From the NCBI GenBank assembly GCA_033026295.1, contig CM065184.1, forward strand, positions 7,257,501 to 7,321,500: 64,000 nucleotides of DNA, given 5' to 3'. Below are positions 40,206 to 51,899 of this stretch, one piece after another. The stretch is from Channa striata (Eukaryota > Chordata > Actinopteri > Anabantiformes > Channidae). The translations under genes were made by a program, and so were the position numbers. The notes under the pieces were generated by a model. It saw only the letters and a program-made list of their open reading frames with translations. It was not told the origin of the DNA and did no database searches. Position 1 is the first letter of the stretch, and every line of letters begins with the position of its first letter.

Positions 40206-40260
40206 CAAAAAATGTGAAGAAAGGAACAGATGAATTGGAAGATGTAATTTCAACAGCTTC
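40206..40260 (-). CDS. Candidate 55-bp exon, unidentified
   Basis: On the minus strand an acceptor (GATAATCTTCCAG) precedes an open 55-bp segment reading EAVEITSSNSSVPFFTFF plus one base. A consensus donor (TTTTTG/GTGAGTTAT) follows. Joining to the next candidate exon (40147 downward) gives a continuous frame. The intervening intron would be only 58 bp, at the low limit for vertebrates. No family was recognised. The upstream pyrimidine tract is only fair. Confidence 0.2.
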
Positions 40261-40312
40261 CTGGAAGATTATCACACCTGAATATTTGATAGCATCTCAT
40301 CTCTTTATCTGA

Positions 40313-40336
40313 CATATATATATATATTTATATATG
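40313..40336 (+). repeat. (TA)n-rich tract
   Basis: A TA dinucleotide tract with one TTTA interruption, about 24 bp. Confidence 0.85.
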
Positions 40337-43109
40337 TTTCTTCCAACTTGAATAGACATTAATCTTTACCCTCCTACATTTATGATAATATGATAAAAAT
40401 AGACTAAGCTCATTGGTTCAAGCAGATGTGCAATTCCTCTTTAAAGGGTGAATCTGTATTTTTAAATAGTGAACCATATTCTGCGCAGTAATCCAAAGCC
40501 TGTTTATGTCTTTGAACTCCGCTCTGTGAAGTGGATTAAAGCGCAACACAATAACTGCACATGGAGTATCTATACAGCAGCATTCACATCTGAAAAGCAA
40601 TGAAGTCTTTGTCCATTGGTCTTTACTCCAGCAATATTATAGCGTGAACCCCGACTTTGCAGATTTGTCATCAGAAGTTGTTTGGCTGCTGTGTCCATCT
40701 CCAGTGATACCCGAAGCCCCTGCACTGTATCAAGTCAATTTACAATCGTCCCTCAGTGAACCTTTGGGTATATTTGTGGATTCGCTTCACAAAGGGAAGG
40801 AGGTATTGATCTGTCACACTGTCTCACTTTCTTCAGCTTAGACTGAAGGTTTACTGACTGATGGACCAGTGTTTCACACCTTCCTCAAAACCTGCATCTC
40901 TAAAGTTGAAATCCTTAATATAGAATAGATCTCCACAGCTTTGTATTTCCTTAAATCAGGTATAGGTAGATGGGCTGCAACTTTTTTCCAAAACTCCTGT
41001 TGTTTTAACTGACCTGCATTTCACAGTGTAATTAAACCTTCTGCAACCACCGTAGGGGGCAGCAAAAATGTAACGTTGTGTATGTGCTAAGTTTTAGTCA
41101 ATAAAGCATTTTTTAAAATGGCTAGTTTTTGAATTTGTAAGCACAGCTTTGTTCACTAGGCAGGAATGTCTTAAACAATACACCCTTTTTAAAACCCAGA
41201 TTCAATCAAAAGTTAGGTTAACCCTTTTAAAGCTAATCTGAGCATCAACAGCAACAATTTCCGAATAAATTTGTACAATTTTATCCACAATCCCCGTGAG
41301 TCATGTTCATAGTAATTTTTTTAAGGCATCGTGTTTTCTTTTCAGAACAAGAAGGGTATGGAGCCCAAAACCCTAATCATGGATATTAATAAGTGGATGA
41401 ACAGACTGCTGGAGGCTTTTTGTTATATTCTGCACTACGATTCTCCTGTGATGACACTCATTAGTATTACCACTGAATATTTAAGCAGCCAGCCTTGCAT
41501 GGGGTTAATTATACATAAGGCAAATATGTGCTTTGCTCTTACATCTAATTGCTTAAGTACCTTACACAGCACACCTGGCCTACACTATTCATATTGAAAA
41601 CTAAAAGGGCTGTTAAAGACAAAAGGCAAAGGATCAGACTATTAAAGACAGGACCAGCACATAACACAGATGAAAGTGCAGAACTCCTCAGCAGGGAAAT
41701 GCACTTTGTGCCACGCGTAACCATTAGCCCAGACATTGACTTTGATGCCATCAAGACGACTTTGACGGGGTACACGGGGTTCCAGAAATGCACAAGAGTG
41801 AGACAGATAAAAAGAATTATCTTGATACGACGTGCTAAAATATTCACCACTGTAACACAGCTCTGTTCTTATCTTTGAGGGTCTGGCTTTTCTTGGCTCC
41901 AGACTCTGCGTCAAAGAGTTCATTGGTGTTCTCTAACAATCTTGTATTAAGCAGCTTTTAGGACCCTTTGGGCTCACATCCAGGTCTCCCAATAAACCTG
42001 TCAGAAACTTTTCCCTTGAAGGTGCACTACTATTTTACTCAATAGTGTCTAAGTGCTGGGTGTCCTTGAGCGTCCTGTGAAGTGGGAAAACTGAGTATTT
42101 GTAACTAACATTTAACAGCGGACTCATTTGTTTGCTTGAGCTTATGTTTTCTGTACCAGCAGACAACGCTTCAAGAGTGAAAAACAAGTACAAGAGAGAA
42201 GATGATGAAAAAAATCCAACCAAGAGGCTCGGCTTTAATAATTTATGTTGAAACAAAAAACTATGGAAATAAACACAAGAAGAAAAATTAAAAGCATAAT
42301 CACATTTATCTCACTGAACCCTGCTAATAACTGTATAAAACATAAAACAGACTATGTAGTTTGCAGCACTGATGGAGTGAATCAACTCATTGTTGCTAAC
42401 GTGCCGCTGTGATCAGTGGACTGGGATTGAATTTGGCCTGTAACAGAGTTGTCAAGTTACTAAGTCACAGAACTATTAAAGAAAAAGCCCAGAACACTGT
42501 GATACAATTATATTTAGTGTGATGGTGTTTATTCCCCAATCGATAAATGAACCTGTGATGTGGTGGGTGCACAGAGATGGTGGGACTGATGACGTTCCTG
42601 CCTGAACATAATTAGTCAAAACTAAGATGATGAGAAGAAGGAGAGAACAGGGGTCGAATTGCAAAGGGCCAGATCTTCTCTGAATTTCTCGTCATCTCTC
42701 AATCAACCTCCTGAATCAGGTGTTTGCAGAGTGCTATGCTAGAAACTTGCAGCCAGTAGGAATCGGCCGCTATTTATGTTGAATACTTTTCTCCAGTTTT
42801 TATTTTTTTAGTTTGTTTTTGTCAGTGATGGAGGTAAGTCACAGTTTTTTGGTTTCTTTTTGTCTGAGTTGTGAGCTGCTTCTCTCTCTTTGATAAGTTA
42901 TTATTGTAAATAAATATAACCTTAAGAACTGAGACTCAAGTAAAATGTAAACAAATAAGAAAATATGGAAGTAATATATGAAACAATGCATGCAGTAAAA
43001 CTGTTAATATACAATATACAAATATTCATTGATTCACACGAATATATAAAAACCTTAACAGAACCAACTCTGATTATTTTCCGTACCACCAGAGCCACAC
43101 TTAACTTAC
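40337..43109. other. Mostly gene-free DNA
   Basis: No gene is recognised. A minus-strand frame at about 40585-40450 begins right after a possible acceptor (CATTGCTTTTCAG) and reads CECCCIDTPCAVIVLRFNPL, but no donor follows it. At 41549-41923 overlapping frames of 93-109 codons are open on both strands, which argues against real coding for any of them. Confidence 0.45.
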
Positions 43110-43250
43110 TTCCTTTTTCCTTTGCTTTCTTCACATTATCCTTTTTACCCATGTTAGACCCTCCTGCTTTTCCCTGACAATTTTGTGTGGATGGTCCGAC
43201 TGAATCTCCACTCTGTCTATGGGCTGAATGCAGCGTTGTATGAGGGCTGT
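43110..43250 (-). CDS. Candidate 141-bp symmetric exon, unidentified
   Basis: The minus strand shows an acceptor (CATTGATTTCAG/ACAGCC) and, 141 bases on, a perfect consensus donor (GGAA/GTAAGTTAAG). The frame between them is open and reads in part HTTLHSAHRQSGDSVGPSTQ and NMGKKDNVKKAKEKG. The exon is phase 1 at both ends and a multiple of three, so it could be included or skipped without changing the frame. The lysine-rich end suggests a basic cytoplasmic or nuclear segment. An internal ATG has a strong start context (AACATGG), so it could also begin a protein. The upstream pyrimidine tract is weak. I do not recognise the family. Confidence 0.27.
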
Positions 43251-46200
43251 CTGAAATCAATGGATGAGGCCGTAAGCTTTGGCTGTTCTCGTCTGCCTCT
43301 GGCTGTGATTTATAAATATAATTCCAGGATGTGAACGTGCTTTTCTATTTCACACTGTCTTTTCAGAACACCATTATGAAGTTTCCATGCTTTTCCCTTG
43401 CAGACCTGAAAGTTTAAGTTATAATTTTCTACATTCTACTACAAAAAAATCAAAAAAAAAAAAAATTAATGCTCTCAAGGTTTCTCCACTTGAGTGAAAA
43501 ACAGCATTGCTACACCACTCTAGTCTATGTATCTATTTACTTATTAAGCTCCTGACACCACATAACTGCCTCACAAAAAAGAAGTTTTAAAATGACAAAA
43601 AGGAAGGTAAAGTGAAAAGTGAGGAACTCAAAATCTGATATTCTGTAGGTAAGAGGGGTGGGAAAGGAAGGATAACGCTCCTATTCCTTTAAGTTGTTGA
43701 TGCCAGCTGCAAGAGTCAACCTAATACCCTGGAATCTGTCCCATCGATCAGACCCAGCCTCCCTTTGAAGTCCTTACTCCACTCATATAATGTCAATGAA
43801 GCTAAAGTTAGAGGGTATGGAAGTTATATTCAAACCAATTCTCTATGCCTGTTTTTCTTTCCTTTTTTTGCACTATAAGCCTATTTTTCATAGTTTTCAC
43901 TTTGATGTTGCAAAGAAAGAACTCTTTCAGGACACACAAGGGGATGCAGTGTTCCATCATTCAACCACGGTGCAAATGTGCTTGGAAGGAAGAGGCCTGG
44001 CTTTTATTAGCTGTGGTGTGCAAGTAAATTGAACAGTTTGGATCGATTGCTCATTATATAGTCCCTATTAAAAAAGGAATTACATAACTTTACTAATTAC
44101 TCAACAGCATAGAGTAACATATTGCCACAAAGGAAGAAGCACAGGTGTTACTATTTTTAACGCTTGCTTTGTTCTATTCAAGGGTTGTAATGATGCCACA
44201 TTCATATTATATCTCCTAAATCATAACAATCATCAAGTGGGAAATATTGTTCATGTCAGCCTTTCTAACACCAATGATAGGAACTGCAGACATGCTAACA
44301 AACAGGGCTGCTGGAAACCACCAACGGCAGTTAAAAAAAAAGAAAATCCAATATTAACACTATTCCAATACATACTCTCATTTTTCATTTAGGATTTATG
44401 CATAGTTTGTTCTATTTGGTTCTACTTGGCAGTTAACTAATATAAATTAATTTGTAAATTTTTAAATTCCAATTTTCTACACTATTTCATAATGAAACCA
44501 AACCACAGGATAAACACAATCACCCAATACACCAGAAACCTACTGTATTGTGTGCCAAAACTGGCAGAAAAAAGCTGATGGGGCAAAACATCACAATATT
44601 CAATTATTCCTTTATTAGTATGGACTGACATATTTATCATTAGCATTTTAGTGGTAGTACTACTCTTACTGATACTGCTTATCAAACCAGTACTTTAACC
44701 ATACTCTTCTTTGTACTTTTCATTTTTTCCAAATTCAGCTAGAGATTGCTCACATTTCCTCACTTACATGCTAATGACTTGTTGCATTTGTGCTGACGAG
44801 GGTTGGCAACGTTGCCTGTGTGCGCTGCAAGGAGCTGCAGTGTATGGGAGAGAGGGAGCTGCCCCCGCCCCTCACACAAAGCCTCAGATAGAGATCCTCT
44901 GGACTGGAAATGTAAAAATGCATCATAGCCATATGTCTTCTTTAGAAATGGCGTTTGTGTATAGAACGTGCAAGATAACTTAAGTAGCAATAATAAAGAG
45001 GAAATCTATTTCTTAGTTTTTCCAAGTACAGATAGCAGAACTGCTAACGCTAAAGCCTATTGATCCTACAATCCTTATTTTAGCTCAGGGGCTCCTTTTA
45101 ATACTGGGTGTCCGTACCTATCCCAATGCAATTGTCAATACTGTTATTTGCATTTTCAAGATTACAGGAGATAGACTAATTATTGACATGTTTTTCAGAT
45201 GAATGTCCTAGGATGTCCCTGCAGTCCTGAACCGCATTTCCTGTATACCTTGAGGTATGGGGTTTACTCACAATCATTTGGGGCATTTTCATTGTCTTTA
45301 TAGAAAACCGTTTACCCTCCAGCCAGTTTCTCTGACAAAAAATAAAGGCAAATGGACAAGGACACATCACACTTGAGCATAGTCTTTATACAGTTATTTG
45401 TTCATTTTTGGCTAATCCTCTTTATGGGCCATGTATCCTTCGGCTTGAAACCACTTGGAATGCTAAAAGACGACCCTGTGTCCATTTGCCAGTGCAGTGG
45501 CTCGATCCCAGCAGTTCTCCCCGTGAGTCAGTTAATAATGAGATGAAGCTCCATATATTAATGTAACAGCACGGCCCCTAAAGGAACGCGTGGCAGCAGG
45601 TGATTGTTCGCAGACTCGGTGGGGCTGTCAGTAAACACGGCCCCCTGTAGGGTGGGGCATTTCAGCAGGAGCAACCTCGCATGCCCTCACTACTCATTCT
45701 GCATCCTGAGAAATTATGGATGAGTTTCTGCCTAACCTCAAAGCAACATGTTAGCTTCTAGGCCACCCCTGGCTACGAGTGATTTATGAGAACACATCAA
45801 CATGAGCATTGCTTATAATACAGTGACATTTAAAAGATGAAAGAGATGAGACGTGCATCATGGGTAACTGAACACATCCGAGTATTTGTACAGTGCAATT
45901 AAACAGACTGCTTACTAGGAGATATCTGTAGGCGACACGCTGGCAATGCCTTAAAGCCTGAAATGACTGACAGGCGTTACTTTCAACACGCTGAACTGTC
46001 ACATGTGTCTTCATTATAATCTTTGCGAGAGGGTTCCTAGAATTTCAACTGATATTTCAAATCTAACCAGCTAGTAACAGCCCACTGCAGCCTCTGTGAT
46101 ATAAGCATGACTGAGCAAGTAATTAGAAATAAATTGGTCTGGCTAAAGCCCATAAGGTGTGCCTTACTGACCCCTAAGAACAAGCTGCTCGGTGGGCACG

Positions 46201-46271
46201 CCTTATAGATTAACCAAACAAGACTTACATTTAATTAAGTAATTGTTTATACCTCTTTAACAGTAAATTAA
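43251..46271. other. Gene-free DNA
   Basis: No gene was recognised. The stretch includes A-rich runs near 43442-43464 and a GC-richer patch at about 44800-44900. Confidence 0.5.
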
Positions 46272-46322
46272 TATCCATCCATCCGTTATCTGTTCCCGCT
46301 CATCCAATGTGGGTTGCGAGGA
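46272..46322 (-). mobile_element. Tail fragment of the tRNA-like dispersed repeat
   Basis: Read on the minus strand, this gives CGCAACCCACATTGGATGAG, then CGGGAACAGATAACGGATGG and a GATGGAT tail. It is the terminal part of the repeat at 25165-25480, in the opposite orientation. The rest of the element is absent. Confidence 0.55.
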
Positions 46323-48199
46323 CTAAATTAACATCATGAATTAAATGTTATGCTGCCCTTCATTAGGAATTAATTTACTATTTTTGTTTTATTATTATTA
46401 TTTTGAGTTTCATTAAACGTGTTATTATTATTATCATCATTTTACAATAATTTCCTACAGGGTCAACTTAACGATGAAATGGCTGCTGGATAAAATGAAC
46501 CTCTTTGTTAGTTTTGAAAGAAAGATAGAGTCAGCACAGTAAGTCAGCACTTTTTCTCAGATTTACAACATGGTCTCAGTTTCAAATGGGATTAAACAAT
46601 GGTTAGATAGGCTGTGACCAACTAAACTGCTGCAATGAATTACAGAGATACTGGCATCATCGGTGCAGTGCTGCATCCATGCAGAGGGAATCTGCAATAC
46701 ATGTTACCACACTGTGTTTAAACTCGTATAAATACAATTAACAGTTAGGACTCAAAAAGCGATAGAAACACTGACCCCATTTTAGGCCTCTTTATGAACA
46801 AACAAGAATTTAAATTTACTTTACTGTAGCTGCTGTTTTCTAGTTGTCATTCTGTGTGTGAAAGCATTTACTGTCTCATGAAAGACAGCAGGGCAAACTG
46901 ATGGTTTGAGTGTACATTAGTTTTTCTCTGTGTAATTTTCACTTTGTATGACAGTTTAACTTTGAATTACATTCACCATCACATATCAAACACAGCATCA
47001 CAGGAGGTTCTGCAGCTAAAGTGAGAATTTAAAAAGTTTACCTCCACTGTAATGGTAGAGGAAATGTGGCCATTATTTTTACATCGCTTCGGAAACCGAC
47101 ACATGGAGTCCCTCAGGGACACTAGTTAAATCTCAGTGATGGCATTTCAGCCTCCTGCAACGGCTTCCTGTGCAGTTTCAAGCCATAAAATGCAGCACTG
47201 TTTCAGACAGGTAATGACATTACTACACTTCTTGTTTCTCATTATATTATTTTAAATGTATAACAAGTGCTGTGTACAAAAACATAATGCAACCCGGATA
47301 AGAAAGCTGTGTGCTAAATTAGCTATTGCAGCCCGTTCACAGTGGACCCTTCATTATACTATACTGTAAGACTAAGGCCAATTCCAAACTGGTGAAAAAA
47401 ATTGATGCAAGTAATTCCTTCTGGAGCTATAAGTTGGCCATAAATAGGTACTTAATGGCCAACAGCTGCCACTGCATGTACTTCGGTTTTGGTTGATTAT
47501 TTTGCATAAAGTGCAGAATACATAACAATGATTCATTACTGCCGCCTCAAATGAACAAGGAGGGGCCCTTAACCCAAACTGAGCTTTTTTTTAGTGACCA
47601 GAAAAGCAGAGTTCTATGTACTGTAAATATTGACCACAGTGACCGTTTGGTATATGATGCTTTAAAGGTCATTTCTATCTTCGTATGTTCATTAGGATCT
47701 ACCTATCAACAATGGTTTTATTACAGTCAGAACGGCATTATAATTTTCTTACGTCTCACTGTTACATGATCATCCATCATTACTATGTCACTGTCAGATC
47801 ACTTTCTCAAGAGAAATGCATACAGTAGAGGTAATTTAGATTTTCAGTTCCAAAACACTAAACACCATTCTCTGAACGAAAGTCTGAGTGGCCTGAATTA
47901 ATATTTCGAATCCAACACTTAAACCTTAAATACTGTTAAGTTACTTAGAAACAATTTATAGAACTCATCCAGTCTTTTCTGCTAAACTTTAAAACACTAA
48001 ACACAGTTCACATGTGTATTGCAAAAGTGTAAATACTTGCAGAAATATGTGAACACAACTCCAACATAGCTTTCATTTTTTACACACAACTCAAAATCGA
48101 ACGCACGTTTCTAATGACCAATGAGGCAGGATATAAAGGTCAGTTCAGAGGGCACAGCTGGCACATCTGCATCCATCTATTGTACAAAGGTTTAGTACG
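46323..48199. other. Gene-free DNA
   Basis: No gene was recognised. Short TTA-type trinucleotide runs lie at 46391-46442. The last 300 bases may be the left flank of the DNA-transposon relic that follows. Confidence 0.5.
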
Positions 48200-48420
48200 G
48201 GGCGAAATGTTGGTATGAGAGGTGATGGAAGGAGACAAGGAAAACCAAAAACAAGGATTACTGATGAAATTCGGGAAACTACTGCAGACCACGTCCCTGT
48301 TCATAGACTGAAAATGAGGAAAGCAGTTGCCTGGCCAGGTAAAATATTGCCTGTGACGTGGATGAAGTCCTCTGGCCAAACTCTGCAAAAGACATGATGT
48401 TGCAGAATGAATCTCAATTA
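48200..48420 (+). mobile_element. DNA-transposon relic: transposase N-terminus fused to C-terminus
   Basis: A plus-strand frame reads NVGMRGDGRRQGKPKTRITD, EIRETTADHVPVHRLKMRKA. I recognise this as the N-terminal region of a Tc1/mariner-type transposase family frequent in fish, where a basic Gly/Arg-rich start precedes SDEIRAT...VDHVLVHGLTMREAG. About six codons later, in another frame, it reads CLAR-stop-NIACDVDEVLWPN, the conserved C-terminus of the same family. The helix-turn-helix remainder and the whole catalytic core between them are missing. The copy is therefore a dead or non-autonomous derivative. Terminal inverted repeats were looked for on both sides and not found with confidence. 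Confidence 0.62.
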
Positions 48421-49040
48421 CAGTGATTGTGCAGTGATGTGCGCTTTTCTTTTTTTTCTGTTAGGAAAGCACTAAATGTGCTAAATCACTTTGACTAGGA
48501 TATTTTTTCCTAATTGGATTTGCAATAAACATTTTCTGTTAGTGTAATTAATTGCTATGGATGCAGTATCCCAGATTATTTTATGTAGTGTCCAACAAAT
48601 GTGGGGAATATATTTTTGCTGTGTGTATGATCTGAACATATGATCTGCTTTTGAACACAGGATATCTGGTTGTTTTGAAGTGACAGTTTGGTGTTTATAG
48701 AAAAGTCTGGGGTTTTGTGAATGTAGTAGAATTTTGGATTTTTGGTTTTGAGAAACTGGGTGGAGGATTCATGAAATGTGTTTTATCAACTAAAAACTGT
48801 AAGATTAACACTGAACCTTGTGCTTCTTTACTAAAAGTAAAATAAATATGAGGCTTGTTTTATCACTCTGTTGGTGTTTACAATAAAGTTGATACATTTT
48901 AAATAAAACCCCACAAAAAAGGGAAAAACAATTTAATAATTCTGAATCATTGATTCTAATGTCCTTCATTTATGTCTCTATCCATCCATCCACACATCCA
49001 TACTTTCAAAAAAAAACTTTGTCCTACAAACATATATTTT
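48421..49040. other. AT-rich flank of the transposon relic
   Basis: No gene was recognised. The stretch is rich in T-heavy phrases and probably includes the 3' non-coding part of the preceding transposon. Confidence 0.45.
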
Positions 49041-49212
49041 GGGGAAAGTGCTGCTGCCTTACAGCTAATAGGTCAAGGCTTTGTGGCCTGACTGTGGAAT
49101 TTGCATGTTCTCCAATGTGTACCCAACCCCCCCCCAAAGAAAGCTGGGATAGGTTCCAGCCCACCTGTGACCCAAAACAGGATTTACAGTTACAGATAAC
49201 GGATAGATAGAT
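49041..49212 (+). mobile_element. tRNA-like dispersed repeat, second copy, internally deleted
   Basis: This matches the repeat at 25165-25480: AAAGTGCTGCTGCCTTACAG, then GTGGAATTTGCATGTTCTCC, then GCTGGGATAGGTTCCAGCCC and a terminal CAGATAACGGATAGATAGAT. The middle third (the phrase containing GACTGGCGACCTGTCC) is missing and a C9 run marks the gap. Confidence 0.68.
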
Positions 49213-49301
49213 GTTTTATTCAATTAAAAGCCTTTTTTTAATTTAACTTTTTTTAAATTAACAACTATTAATTTTAAACATATGTGAGCAAAATATAATA
49301 G

Positions 49302-49935
49302 TCAAATCGAATATACATATGAATCTTTACTTTTAGCATTAACTGCCTGACAAATAATTGGAATTCTACTGATCGCGTTTTGCTAATGATCAGGTGTGAT
49401 TTCCTTCTAGGCTTTCCGCAGCACTTTCCAAAGTACTGCTGTGCTAGTTTGGCGGTGTTCTTGAACTCTTGAGAATGGCTGGGGTCATTATTTTGCTGAA
49501 AAGTTATGCCCAATCAGTCAACGCCTAAAGGAAATGGCATGCCTCTTCACTATAGAGTGATATCCACGCTGACTGAGGATGCCTTGCATACAATACAGAT
49601 CACCCACACTTCCACTGCATCCTCAGATCATTGCATTTTCACCTCCACGCTTCACTGATGCTGTTAGGTAGACATCTATCATCTTTTCATGAGCTCTGAA
49701 TCTGCCATATGTTCGTTCAGTGAATAAGACTTTGTTCCAGTCATCTAAAGTCCTCTGTTTCTGCATCTTGGCCCACTGCAACCTTTTTCTTTCTTACGCT
49801 GACCTAAGTTTACTAAGCACATTGTCTGTGCACACTGGTTTCTCTTTTGTTTTATTCAACAATGGAACACATTGTGGAACAGAAAAGAAGCTGTTTTTTA
49901 AGAAATTATGTTTACTTCTCTTCTTGGTCACTTGA
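49302..49935 (-). mobile_element. Tc1-like transposase pseudogene
   Basis: The minus strand reads as a Tc1-family transposase broken by stops and frameshifts. In order it shows LNKTKEKPVCTDNVLSKLRS (about 49800-49855), ERKRLQWAKMQKQRTLDDWN and KVLFTERTYGRF (49690-49790), SVKRGGENAMI (about 49630-49660), VGDLYCMQGILSQRGYHSIV (about 49545-49605), FQQNNDPSHSQEFKNTAKL (about 49445-49505) and TSTAVLWKVLRKA (about 49415-49450). In active members the first catalytic Asp lies in the VLFTDES region and the second in QQDNDPKH. Here they read E and N. The segment with the third catalytic residue (SPDLNPIE) is deleted. The N-terminal DNA-binding part is truncated or unrecognisable. Inverted terminal repeats were not found. 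The element is dead. Confidence 0.85.
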
Positions 49936-50343
49936 TCTTTCTGACCTGACTGAACCCAGCTGCAGCATGTCTGGAGACTGTAATGTACAGTGCATCATTT
50001 AAGCAAATCTTAAAATTTTTGGCTTTATCTCGCAAAGAATAACATTGCTTTCTTAAGACATGTATACTTATTGGTTGCTAAGGAAAGCTGTTTTTGTTTG
50101 GACATTTTTTTGGTTGTAATTCACAATTAAAAATATGGGTCACGCGAACTATGGTGGAAGAGCCAAAGATAAACTGAAATTATTGGTTTACTTGCCATGA
50201 AGTTATTTAGGATGTTTTAACAACTGGGAGGAACTAGAATGCCACAGAATTGTCAGGCAGTTATTGATTTAATTTGATTTGGCCATTAGTTGTGCTGAAA
50301 TATGATTCAAATTTAATTGTTTTTAGACAGACAGAAATGGGGG
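49936..50343. other. Flank of the Tc1 relic
   Basis: Nothing recognisable is seen. The sequence may include the 5' non-coding part of the Tc1 element, but no terminal repeat was found. Confidence 0.45.
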
Positions 50344-50410
50344 ACAGCAGAGGTATTCAACCAGTGGTCAGTGGTCCTATGGAGGCCTGTTAAGGCATAG
50401 CATTTGGTCC
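50344..50410 (+). mobile_element. Possible hAT transposon end
   Basis: CAGAGGTATTCAACCAGTGG followed by GTCCTATGGAGGCCTGTTAA and GGTCCGTGGGC resembles the 5' end of hAT/Charlie-type elements, which start CAGNGGTNYTCAACC and continue with repeated GTCC/GGGG phrases. The opposite end and an 8-bp target-site duplication were not found, so this is weak. Confidence 0.28.
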
Positions 50411-51899
50411 GTGGGCATGCATTTAATTATGCAACACCATATTTTAATTTTATTTTGTAAAACTCTTCCATGTAAATATGAGTGCTTTTGACAAATCACA
50501 AGCACTTGAGGTCAGATATGCAAATATAAACCCATTTTGAAAAGCCACGATGACAGGATTAAAGTAACTGCTATCCAGTATATCCTGGTACTCCCAGTTC
50601 CTTAGTCATGTCCCTGTGTCCAAATCAGTTAAAAACAGAAATTCTCTGAATAGCAACATAAAGAAAGTGGTCCAAAAAGGTGAACAAAAAAGTATGGTTG
50701 AACACCAAAAACTGCTATATAGATGTTGGCCTAACATATTATTAATTATATTCCACAACAGCCAATATTTGCCTAGTTTGAACAGTTGAGTATTCATCAG
50801 AGATGAGGGAGTGAGAAGGACCGTCTGGTGTCATGGTGCAGGAAAACAGGAATGTTTTAATGCAGATATTATGTTGGAGGGATTACTAGAATCATCATAC
50901 TACATCATAGTTCAATCAAATATTTGTGAAGTGCTTTAGAGGCAGCATAAGGATATCTCTCAATATATGTAGTGTATTGTATATCATGGTAGAAGAAAAT
51001 TTTAACAAACAACAAGAAAAAAAAAGCTCAATTACCAGAGCAGTTATCTACATCACCAAAGCTCATAAAAAGTGCATGAACAAATACATACTGTCGCCTA
51101 CTAAAGCTATACTCTACAACATGCATGTTTGTATTCAGAGAAGGTTTCTACTTAATACCTCCCTGATATTTTTATATATATCTTTTGGGTATTTTTAGGA
51201 TGGCTTCCTCCAGGGAAGCATCAGCCTTGTCACCACAGTGCTGAAAATGTGTCACTATTCTCATTTTTCTGGGGCTGTGAGAGCAGAAGTGAACAGCAGT
51301 AGGTGATGTTAGGTTCTGCATTTTTTCATATGTAACATGTTGCGAACAAAAGGCTTATTTGTTGTTCATAAAACATGTCAAAAAAGTCTGGCTTACTATT
51401 AATTATAATAAACCATAACCCAGGCTATTAATGTACCTAAGAGCGCATGTCTAATACAATGATTACGTCAGATGAATTCTGTGTTCTGTATGTCAAAACG
51501 CACATTTATAAAAATGACAAAAGTAGAAATCAAACTAACTCTTTACTAAGCCCTGCCCCTTATTAAGGAAACAATTTACCCTTCATAGCACAGCATGTAT
51601 AGTCTATGAGCAGAGCAAATTTCCTGTTTAAGTATCATATCTATTACAAACAAAACTGTAAGGATTTTCATTTCTAGCGGAAGATCACCTATTTTGTGAA
51701 AATGCGAACTTTGTGAGTTGACTTGTTTTAATATGAGAGTCTAAACTGGGGCCCAAGCTGTAAGACATTCTCACCAGCTAAAAATCTTGTTATTAATCTA
51801 CAAATCAACTTTAAAATATGTATATTTTTAAAAGTACAGCTTAAGACACAGTATGCATATTTTGTTGATCTTATGGGATGACAAGGATGGACATCATTA
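50411..51899. other. Gene-free DNA
   Basis: No gene or element was recognised. Open frames stay below 91 codons. Confidence 0.5.

Noticed and set aside
41549..41923. Three overlapping frames of 93-109 codons on both strands.
   Set aside because: Simultaneous opening of both strands reflects local composition. No frame has a recognisable motif.
42824..42840. A GTAAGT donor just after a pyrimidine-rich acceptor, implying an 8-bp microexon (TGATGGAG).
   Set aside because: The implied exon is too short to judge, and alternative upstream acceptors give segments with no coding sense.
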